Origin: Aphanomyces cochlioides
Taxonomy: Eukaryota > Oomycota > Saprolegniomycetes > Saprolegniales > Verrucalvaceae
Assembly (NCBI GenBank): GCA_019828595.1
Contig: JAHQRK010000004.1
Coordinates: forward strand, 3,038,001-3,102,000
Reading direction: 5' to 3'
Length of the DNA: 64,000 nt
Below are positions 54,660-64,000 of the stretch, one piece after another. The translations under genes were made by a program, and so were the position numbers. Position 1 is the stretch's first letter; the number at the start of each line of letters is the position of its first letter. The notes beneath the pieces were generated by a model. The model made no database searches and was not told the DNA's origin. It saw only the letters and a list, made by a program, of their open reading frames with translations.

Positions 54660-55997
54660 ATGTGCCGACGGATCGTCCTGTCGTTCCAAGATATAATCCA
54701 TGAACATCCCGGGAAAGGCATTGTTCAATTGCCAAGCCGAATGCGAATCACACCATCGTCTGCGTCCTCGTTCTCATTTGTGCGCTCCTTTTCAAGCACG
54801 AACAACTCGCCATGCCCAATGGAAAGCAGCTACGCATCAGTGGAGCTCGAACCACAACATTCATTTGGTCTAAGTGCAAGTTTGAGTTCTCGGTCATGGT
54901 TGTCCAAATACAAGTCAGCCTCACAATCACGTCTGGACGCCCCAAGCATATTAGTGAGTGGCTACCTGACAATGCGGAGACATGCTGTACCAAACTGGAC
55001 GACTCGTTTTTTCGTTCTCCAGGATAATGGTCGATTGAGTTACTATTCAGACAAACTGACAAGAAAGATGGGCGAAGTCTGCTTGATTAATGTGAGCACT
55101 TGGGATGGCGAGCCTTTTGGATTCATGTTTTCAACGACGAAGCAAGTCACGTATTATGTCTCTGCAAGTTCTGAGAGTGAAAGACACCGATGGCTTGAAG
55201 CCCTCTCGGATTTTTGTGGAGAGACCAGTGATGCTGACCATGAAGGGTACTTTCTTCAGTGAGCTCGAAGCGCTCATGCCATGTAACTTCCTAGGTACCT
55301 GTCCAAGCAGAGAACACTGGTACCTGGTTTTCGACGTTGCTATTTTGTCCTGCATGGCACCAAGATCACACAATTTTCCGATGAAGACTCATATCGCACA
55401 AGCGCCGCTCCATTGGCAACCTTTGAAGTCAAGATTGCAGGGCGGTGGAAGGCTGAGTCAAGTGGGTTGTACATTCAAGCTACCAGTGGCAAAATGCTCT
55501 TCTTGTGTGCTGAGAATGACCATGACTTACAAGAGTGGCTGAAAGCACTACCCACTACTTTGGAGCCGATGTCATGCGCGGGCTGGCTCACAAAACAGGG
55601 ACACAAGCGGAAGAATTGGAAGAAACGGTATTTTGTCCTCCGAGGTCGCACCATATCATATTTCCCCGACTTTGACTCGTCCAATTCGCGTCTGATGAAA
55701 CCCCTCGGTGAGGTAATGGTGCAACAAGCTGCAGCCTGGGATGGGGCAGACTTCGGCTTCATGTTTGTCACGTCGGAGAATATCCCCTACTACGTTTTCG
55801 CCGACAACGAGCGAGATGTTGCGAAATGGCTCGCTGCCCTTGGAAAAACTTTGCAACCCACTTCGTCCCTTCCCAGTGTCGAGACGAAAAGCTGCCCACG
55901 ATGTGGCTCTGTGCTGACAGGCTCTCGCTACTGTGGCGCGTGTGGATTTGACTTTGTCAAGTTTTTCACTCCCCCCTCTAGTTTGAGTGAGCTCTAA
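54660..55997 (+). CDS. Triple-PH zinc-ribbon protein, short form
   Basis: Exons 54660-55246 and 55295-55997 (48-nt intron) give 429 residues; later in-frame ATGs at 54741 and downstream are also possible. After a Ser-rich start come three PH domains: PH1 from SGYLTMRRHAVPNWTTRFFV, PH2 from GYLSKQRTLVPGFRRCYFVL and PH3 from [20 protein letters not shown], followed by a zinc ribbon (CPRCGSVLTGSRYCGACGFD). The basic loops in PH3 fit phosphoinositide binding. The protein stops 17 residues after the ribbon, where its two downstream paralogues continue into an Arb2-like part (and, in the middle one, a kinase). It could compete with them for membrane sites; that is inference. Confidence 0.85.
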
Positions 55998-56607
55998 ATC
56001 AACCCCCATCATTTTCCATCTTGATGCGTTTTCCTATCAACTCCATTACATCATCTGCAAATATGTGATTGACAACTCGGTTGACCCGCAATATCCTATT
56101 TTCAGCTTAAGAAATTGATTAAAAGTAGCAGCCATAGACAGCACCCCGCCGAAAGCTTCTAGATCTCATGCTGAATGTAATTCCCCCTTGACGAGACGCT
56201 GTACATGGGAGGAGAGACTGGAATGCTTGCTCCTCGTTGTCATGTGCATTTGTTGCCATCTACCGGTAGCTTGCCATCCGTTTTTTATTCCAATATAAAA
56301 AACGTTACGTGGTTGAAACCCCACATTATAATGGCATGACGAATCTCACCTTGACGTGGATTCGTCTCGTCGAGCCATTACACCTCTGGCTAGAATTACA
56401 AAACGCGACGGACCCATGCCTTGGCATCATATTCGGGTGGTATTTGAAGGAGATCCGCTGCCCTCGCTGTTGCATATGCGTCAGTTTCATCCCCGAGTAA
56501 ATAAAAAAACGTTTAGAAAACGGTATCCATGTAATAAAATAACTTAACCGCCAACTGGGTAGTCACTTCCACTCAAGTATACAATCGTCAGATGAAAATT
56601 TAATAAA
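55998..56607. other. Spacer between PH genes 1 and 2
   Basis: About 610 bp, no domain recognised in any frame. I see no remnant of Arb2 or kinase sequence, so the short form did not lose these parts by a simple stop codon. Confidence 0.5.
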
Positions 56608-59600
56608 ATGGCGTCAGTCTTACCTTGTCCAGGTGAAGCGGACAGATCCCCGCCACTCCGAGTCGTCGTCGACGCGCCAGATTCTACGAGCATGGGAGAC
56701 AACATTCCGCCTCCGTCGGTCACGTCGCCTACGTCTTTGGACGAGTATCGCCGCAATTCCATCAACCAGAGCTTCTCGAGTCGACCGGACAAGTCGTCGT
56801 TCCGTCGGAATCTCCCACCCCATCCCCATAGTTTGAGCATGGGCCCGAATGCCGCACCGTACTTGTCCAACGCCAACTATTCGTCATCGAGCCAAGTACC
56901 AAAAAGCTCGTCGCGTCGTAGCTTTGGCTTCTTTGGGTTTGGCGACAAGACTTCGAGCAATTCGTTTGTTGGAGCTGGACCTCCGTCAAATTTGAGCATG
57001 GGACCAGACCGCGATACGTTGCCGACGACCTTGGCGACACAATCAAGTTTGCATTCGTCGAATTCGTCATCGTTTTCTCAAGCGACTACGGATGGTCCAG
57101 CCGGTGTGATTATCAACAGCGGCTATCTTACCAAGCGTGGCCATGTTGTGACGAATTGGAAGACGCGTTTCTTTGTCTTGCGCCCTGGTGGCCGATTGAG
57201 CTATTACGCTGACGAAGGAATGAAGAAAAAGCTTGGTGAAGTTCATTTGGAAAAAGTCAGCCCATGGAGCGGAGAGGCGAACGGTTTTATGTTCTACACC
57301 ACCAAGCAAATTGCATACTACGTCTACGCAAGCTCCAACAGCGACAGGAAACGATGGCTCGAAGCGCTGTCTGAATTTTACGTTGAACCAGAAGCCGTCG
57401 ATTGCGAAGGGTATGTGTCTTGTTGTAGTATTCCATCTAAGTTGTTCGTCTAGCTATTTGACCAAGCGCGGCCACTTGGTACCCAGTTATCGTCTCCGTT
57501 ACTTTGTCTTGAGTGGAACAACAATCAAGTATTTCGCCGACGAGACGGCTTATCGATCAGGTGCGTCTGCGCTGGCCGAAATGGAAGTGAAAGGTGGCGG
57601 TCGTTGGGATGGCGAAAGTACTGGATTGTTTGTGAAGACATCGACAGGAAATACTCTGTTCCTTTGCGCTGAAAATGTTCCTGAGCTCCAGAAATGGTTG
57701 GAAGCTATAGCAAAGATTATGGGTGTGGCCGAGCGACCACCACCGATTGCCTGTGCAGGGTGGCTCACGAAGCAAGGACACAAACGAAAGAGCTGGAAAA
57801 AACGATATTTCGTCCTTCGTGGCAACACAATCTCCTACTTTCCTGACTTTGACTCGTCCAATGCGCGTATGTCCAAGCCATTAGGTGAAGTCACAGTGCG
57901 AGAAGTATCAGCCTGGGACGGTGAAGCTAATGGATTTTTGTTTCTCACAACGGAAAATGTTCCCTACTACGTTTTTGCTGACAATGAACGTGACCAAGCG
58001 AAATGGCTATCAGCTCTGCGCAAACTGTTTGAATCCAGGTCATCGACAGTAGAAGAACCCGAAAAGAAGTGCCCTCGATGTGCGTACGTCTTGACCGGCT
58101 CGCGCTTTTGTGGAGCATGTGGGTACAATTTGCGTGGCACGTCAAATGAAAGGTCACGAAAGTCCCAGCCGGTCGTGCAGCCTCCAGAGGAAGAAGAAAC
58201 CGAAGAGACCAAAGCTTTGGACGATTTGGACGCACTATCTGAAGGTGCTCGTACATTGTTACTTGCAGTCATGGCAAATCCAAGTGTTCAAATCGGCGGT
58301 GACGCGGAGGGAGCATTTGCACCACGAAGAAGTAGTCTCACGAATCGCAATTCCATTGAGAAAGATATTATGGACGCATTGGACAGCGATGACATGGACG
58401 ACAAGGACAACAGTAACGCGTCACCTACGCCTCCAACTGCTTCGCCAGTGAAGCAACCTGTCATTGAAGATAGCCCTCCCAAAGTTCATCAAACACCACC
58501 ACAGCCCCCTGTGTTGCCACCAAAGCCAGAGCCTCGTGCTGCTCCTCCTGTTGTCGAACCTCCACCACCACCCCAGCCTGTGCAGAAACCCCCCACTCGC
58601 GAATCTACACAGCCGGATGCGCCAATACGCCAGTCAGTGCAGTCACAGCCCAGAAAGGATTTTGTCGTGCCTCCTCCATCCAATATCGAATCAAGCTTCA
58701 GCTCGTTTGGATCGGATGCGGCTCCACCTCGCATTCCACCTTCAGTACCTCGAGAGCCTTCGGCAGCAGCTCGTACGGCAGTCAAGCCTCAACACAAAGC
58801 AATTGCTGATCTTTTGCAAGACTCGAGCGACGAAGAAAAGGAGGAGGTGTCCGAAAAGGCGACAGAACTAGAGGAGAAAAGGTCTCGGTTGTACGAGCTC
58901 AAGGGTTCTGCGAAACAATTCGACACGCTTCCTCCGAACGACGATGTCCATCTGGATTCACCTCGCGTTGATTCCCCTCGGATGAGCGATAACGACTCGC
59001 TGGTTTTGGTTGGAGTTGCTGGTTTGAAAGAAGAAAGCACGCCTGCTCCACCACCGGCCACTGCTCGACCGGATCCAAAGAAAGATTTGTACATGTTCAT
59101 GGAGCGTGAAATGCAATTTACGCCACTCTTTGTCCCTTCGGCGGACGCCCCAGTGCGTTGCCGTCTCTACGCTTCCATGGCGTACTCCACGTCCAAGAAG
59201 ATTTTGCTCTTTTTGACCGACTCTGGTCCTTTGGGACTGTGGAAAGATGCCGCTAACGTTCCAGTCGACGTGGACCATCCTTTTGCGATGCTGCCATATT
59301 TACATCGAGCTCAGCAGGAGGGATTCAGTTTGTTCGTGTGCAATCCCTTCTCAAACAGTGCGAAAGTGTTTGAAGAAGGCGGCTTTGAACGTGTGGTACC
59401 GATCCCTCAGTCGTCAACACCGAAGGAGCACTTGTTGTTTGTTTGGGAAAAATATGTGATGCCAACCAAAGCAGACGTGTCGATTGTAGCCTTCCATCGA
59501 GGTGGATCCTTGGCTGTGTCACTGCTTCAAGAAATGGAATCTGCGCGCAATAAGATCCACAGAATTGCGTTTGTCGAGTCCAAACACGTTGTGGACCGCG

Positions 59601-61165
59601 ACAAATCTACATCTGGCGTATTGGAATTTCTTGGTCGCCGCACGATCCAGTGGGAATCGTCGGTGGACCAACCAGTTGGTGGTCAAATTGTCGACTCACA
59701 AGAACGTGTTGGCTGCGTCTGTTTATCTCTCGGCTCGTGTGTTGACGAGCCTGCAGTTCTTGATAAAGCAGAAGACGCTGTCTTTGCATTCTTGACTGCC
59801 AATCCGTCCAGACCTGGCATGACTGCTATCGTTAAACTCGTCCGAAGTGCTTTGCGAGGTCGTCGGAAGAGTAACCTTGAGGTATCAGTTGCAGTTCCGC
59901 GTTCCAACTCGAACGTATTTGTGCTGGGCGAAGCAGATGCCGAGCAAACAAACAGCGATGGCATGACAACAGATGAGTCGACTGAACCGTCGCCCGAAAA
60001 AGCTGATACAGCAGCCCCCGCGCCAACGTCGCAGCAATACTACATGCCGAAACAAGTCGCGTCCCGACCGAAGTCGGCGCCCCATAACCAGATCACGATG
60101 AAAGACTTTGAGCTGCTCAAAGTCGTCGGTCAAGGTGGTTTTGGCAAAGTCTTTTTAGCGCAAAAGGTCACCGAACCGCACAAGGGTGATTCATACGCTA
60201 TGAAAGTGCTCAAGAAGCAGCATGTGCTTTCTTCGGGGCTTGTCAACACAACCATGGCAGAGCGAAGAATCTTGACGGAAATTTCACATCCGTTCGTTGT
60301 CAAGTTGTATTATGCCTTCCAAAGCGAAACCAAGTTGTACCTTGTCATGGACTACTTAAGTGGCGGATCGCTGGCCATGCACTTGCGTCGGCGTCGTAAA
60401 TTCCCTGAAGAGTGGGCACGATTTTACGCCGCCGAAGTGGCCGCAGCCATTGCTCATTTGCACCATGTCAACATCATCTACCGCGATGCCAAACTTGAAA
60501 ACGTCTTAATGGATCACGAAGGCCACGTGCGAATCACTGACTTTGGTCTGTCAAAACAAGGTGTCTCTGGGCTGCAAGGTGCCACCACCTTTTGCGGTAC
60601 AGCGGCCTATATTGCACCCGAGTTGCTCAAGGGTCAAACGTACGGGAAGGCAGCCGACTGGTGGTCGTTTGGCATCTTGCTTTACGAAATGATCGGTGGC
60701 AAGCCGCCGTACTACCACCGAAACCGGGACATCATGTTTCAAACGATCTTGAAGCAAGAATGGGTAACTTTTTCGCCTGAATTTTCAGATTATGCAGTGT
60801 CGTTGATTCGCGGGGTGAGTCGCTTGTTGTGTCGATGTTTGTGTTTAATGTTTTGTTAGTTGTTGACTCGAGATCCCATGCAGCGCCTTGGTAGCGGTCC
60901 ACGGGGTGCGGACGAAGTGTTGACACATCCATTTTTCAACTCGATCGATTGGGCAGATCTACTCGCGAAGCGCATTCCACCGCCATTTAATCCAGGCGTG
61001 GGTCAATTTGACACAGCATACGTGGCACAAAACCTGCATGGCATCACGACTCAAGATCGTCAAGTGAGTTTGATGTACCACAACGAACATGGACCTCAGC
61101 GGCACAACGATTTTGATGGGTTTAGCTTTGTTGGGCGGTCGAGTTTGAATTTAAATGCAAACTAA
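56608..61165 (+). CDS. Triple-PH, zinc-ribbon, Arb2-like, AGC protein kinase
   Basis: Exons 56608-57410, 57454-60814 and 60860-61165 (introns 43 and 45 nt) give 1,489 residues. Order: a Ser- and Pro-rich start; PH1 about 171-258; PH2 about 268-368; PH3 about 369-462; a zinc ribbon about 474-492 ([20 protein letters not shown]); a long Pro-rich and acidic linker; an Arb2/FAM172-like alpha/beta domain about 812-1055 ([40 protein letters not shown]); and an AGC kinase from about 1150: [39 protein letters not shown], the T-loop [13 protein letters not shown] and a C-tail with hydrophobic motif FDGFSF. The kinase looks active and membrane recruited, like AKT-type kinases. The Arb2-like part lacks a clean Ser nucleophile (FHRGGS). 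I know no described protein with this order. Confidence 0.88.
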
Positions 61166-61724
61166 TGCATGTCCCACGTCTCAATCTTTTGTCGCAAGAC
61201 TGCAAACCTAGCGTGGCGATGGCTAATCTGTTGCACATGGCAGCCACTTCCCAATGGTACTCTCAGTGGGACTCGGTCACTGCTGTTGCCTTGCTCTCTG
61301 CCCATATTTCACCATGATAAAAAATTAACTCACCGAAAAAATCTTTTTTCAATATTTTTTCAATGAAAATAAATTTAACATAGCATTACGTAAAGTCTTG
61401 GCGTAGTAACCCCAGCTTTCAAGATATCCCGTCCAGAAAATACAGCATTTGGTACGCTTCTCCTCTTAGATTCCAGCGCTCGGTGATCGATTGATTGAGC
61501 ATTCCACAAAGTGGCATAATCGTGTCGTCACCTCGTGAAAGCTTGAGTTGGAAACTGGAATGTTTTTCACTGTCTGTCGTGGGATAGGATGGTCAGCCAC
61601 TGTAAACTTTTTTTGCCCCTGATAATTTTTTACTCCAAAGTGTGAAAAGGACCAGAATATATGGGAATTTAAATCAATTGGAAATAATTTTCCACGTGTA
61701 AGAAAGAGCGACACTGGAAAATAT
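61166..61724. other. Spacer between PH genes 2 and 3
   Basis: About 560 bp, AT-rich at 61310-61380 and 61600-61690; probably the 3' end of one gene and the promoter of the next. No gene is seen. Confidence 0.5.
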
Positions 61725-61748
61725 TTGGCGATCGGTTCTCGGCTGCAC

Positions 61749-64000
61749 ATGCATTCGAGGTACGACGGCGGCGGCGGCGACGACGAGATCCTCTGCAGTG
61801 GATATCTCACAAAGCGAGGCCATGTCGTCACGAACTGGAAGATGCGTTTCTTTGCCTTGCGTCCCCACGCCCTCCTGTCCTATTATGAAGACGAAAGCAT
61901 GACCAAGAAACTCGGACAAGTCCACTTGGCCAAAGTCGCTCCGTGGGAATACAATGGCGGATCCACCAGAAGTATTGCCAAACGAGACTCCCGTGGTAGC
62001 TCAGAAGATTCACGAAATGGATTCATGTTCTTCACGACGAAGCGCGTCGTGTATTACATCTACACATCGTCCAACAATGAGCACAAGAAATGGGTCAAAG
62101 CTCTTCAGGATTTCTATGTACACACATCCAGTGAAGCCGACTGTGAAGGATACATGACCAAAAAAACTCCGGGCACACTCTTCTCCTTTTCTCGTCCCAA
62201 GTAAGTTTGAACATCCATGGATTCCCCAATCATCACTTGTATAGATTTTATGTTCTCTTTGGCCCCGTCCTGATGTGCTACGAGTCGGAGGAGGCATATC
62301 GAACCAGTGAATCTCCCATCTCCTCTATGAATTTACGTGCTGCATCTCGATGGGAAGACGGGATCTCTTTTCAGGGTGATGCAGGCACCATGCTATTTTT
62401 GTCTGCGCCATCAGAATCCGATCAAAATCGCTGGCTTGTCGCAACTCAAGAGAAAATTGGTTCTTCCTTGACTCCTATTGCATGCGCAGGGTATTTGACC
62501 AAGCAGGGACACAAGCGAAAGAGCTGGAAGAGGCGTTATTTCGTCCTGCGTGGCAATCACCTGTCCTACTACACAGACTACGAATCCACTAACAAGCAAT
62601 GCTTGGCGGAAGTCGGAATCGAAGACGTTCAGCTCTGGGACGGTGAGCAATATGGCTTCATGTTTACCACGACTGAGCAAGTGCCGTACTACGTTTTCGC
62701 AGAGAGTGATCGCGAACGACAAAAGTGGCTCGTAGCTCTTAAATCGCTGCTCGATGCTCAGTCGAACAGGGCGCCAGCTCCTCTTGGTATTGCTCCTCAA
62801 CCACCACAGACTGGTCGCGTGTGTCCAAAATGCAGACATATGGTTACGGGAAGTAAATTTTGTGGTCACTGTGGACATCATGTGGACATACCCTACAATG
62901 AATACGCTCCACCACTCCCACGCCCTCCTCCAGCTGTCCCTCAAGATCCTATTCGCAAGTCGAACGGTGTCAATCAGCGTGAGGCAGATCAACTAACTCA
63001 AGGAGGACAAACTCTTTTGTTTGCAGTGCTAGAAGGAACCAAATCTGGTCGCTCTCTCATCGAGCATAACAGAAGACTCTCTGATGAAGCTGCGCGCCAT
63101 GAAGAACCTGAGGTTCCAGTTGACACAACTGTCGACCGTGATGTCGATGATGAACTGAATGCCGCTCTGCAGAAAGCAAACCTGCATGATGAAATCCCCG
63201 CAGCAAAGAAAGCTGAATCCTCAAATAATCAATCAGCACAAAGCGTGATAGTTGTGCGACCATCACGCATGGCTGACGACGAAGATTACTCCGAATCTGA
63301 AGATGAACACCCCAATCAAGGTAACAATCGTAATACGAACGACTCCACGGATGAAGAGATGGACCCCCCTATGCTTGAAGACAATGATGACACGCGCGAG
63401 AGTTCTATGTGTCACCTCGTCATGGATGGCATTACTCTTGGTGATGAGCCTCAAGCTCCAATCCAGAAGTTATCGCCAATGGAGCGTCATTTCGAAGAAG
63501 TTATGGGTTTCGAAGCTCGATGGATTCCATCGCAGAAAGCCGATGTCAAGTGCAGCTTCTACACATCTAAGAACTACAACACCGCTGAAGATATCGTGGT
63601 ATTCCTCGGTGATTCAGGAAAGATTGGGGTCTGGAAGGACGAAAGCGGAACTATTCAAGCCCACGACCACCCAATGTCTATGGTACCATACATCGAAATG
63701 GCCCAGAACAACAATTTTGGCGTTGTCGTGTGTAATATTCATGCCAACACTGTCGATGTAAATGACGGGCACAAAACCCGCACATTTACAATCCCGCATT
63801 CGGCCTCTCCTGCTGAGCATCTCAATCATGTGTGGACGCATTATATTCTGGCCAATGTACCACCAACGAGCAAGATCAGTATTGTCGCTGCTGGTCGAGC
63901 TGGCAGAGCTGTACTTTCCCTGATGCAAGAAGAGGAAGGCAGTGTGTACGACAGATTGTCTCGTATTGCATTTTTGCAGTCGACCCACGTCGTTGATAGC
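61749..64000 (+). CDS. Third triple-PH, zinc-ribbon, Arb2-like gene (partial at window end)
   Basis: Exons 61749-62200 and 62245 to the window end (44-nt intron), open to base 64000. PH1 from [20 protein letters not shown] has an insert of about 20 residues (Ser- and Arg-rich, STRSIAKRDSRGSSEDSRNG) compared with its paralogues. PH2 is divergent (GYMTKKTPGTLFSFSRPK, then FYVLFGPVLMCYES). PH3 is well kept ([20 protein letters not shown]), followed by the zinc ribbon (CPKCRHMVTGSKFCGHCGHH), an acidic linker and the Arb2-like part (IVVFLGDSGKIGVWKDESG, HPMSMVPYIEMAQNNNFGVV). A C-terminal kinase is expected beyond the window by analogy. Unlike in the other two, the intron sits about 16 codons after the start of PH2. 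Confidence 0.85.

Noticed and set aside
1..64000. tRNA, rRNA or CRISPR elements
   Set aside because: I saw no cloverleaf-like sequence with A and B boxes, no rRNA-like stretch and no regularly spaced short repeats; a tRNAscan run would be decisive.

Overview
The window is nuclear DNA of a eukaryote with short genes, short spacers and very small introns (about 37-51 nt, GT..AG). The gene content fits an oomycete of the Saprolegniales, most likely Aphanomyces-like. The indicators are a GH81 beta-glucanase joined to a Cys-rich membrane anchor, LRR receptor kinases of the TKL type, sugar transporter clusters, multi-PH AGC kinases, a Crypton recombinase and a plant-like mariner. The genus is inferred from gene style only.

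Layout. 1-2263: the 3' end of an unknown gene, then a secreted purple acid phosphatase (-). 2363-13665 is an accessory, decaying region. Fragments of the same neighbourhood occur at both ends: the 3' end of an RBR ligase gene with its flank, an NmrA-like oxidoreductase pseudogene, and a frame-broken unknown gene. Between them lie a TA-flanked MITE, an apparently intact mariner/Stowaway-type transposon with its 24-bp perfect inverted ends, a Crypton with a frameshifted tail, and unexplained sequence. 13482-17669: an intact RBR (Ariadne-type) E3 ligase and a Tcp11-domain protein. 18552-26600: three paralogous MFS sugar transporters, with a 185-bp MITE between the second and third. 26651-39525: SNRNP27 divergent from a giant gene of about 3,900 codons (thioredoxin-like, RanBP2-type zinc fingers, UBA, a DUF3638/DUF3645-like P-loop core, EF-hand). 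41220-45576: two tandem catalase genes that are almost identical over 1.29 kb; only one has an intron. 45832-50723: SPT4, a protease-fold-like protein and a four-exon GH81 glucanase. 51632-54064: a nine-exon LRR receptor-like kinase. 54660-64000: three tandem paralogues built on three PH domains and a zinc ribbon. The middle one continues into an Arb2-like domain and an AGC kinase with a hydrophobic motif; the last runs off the window inside its Arb2-like domain.

How the genes relate. The window is not one pathway. Several genes suit an absorptive, wall-remodelling life style: secreted phosphatase, hexose transporters, catalases, beta-1,3-glucanase and surface or membrane kinases. Most multi-copy families sit in tandem, so local duplication followed by conversion, truncation or decay is the main theme. 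The most unusual items are the triple-PH/zinc-ribbon/Arb2/AGC kinase array, the giant DUF3638-like fusion, the catalase tract that ends at an intron, and the apparently intact mariner.
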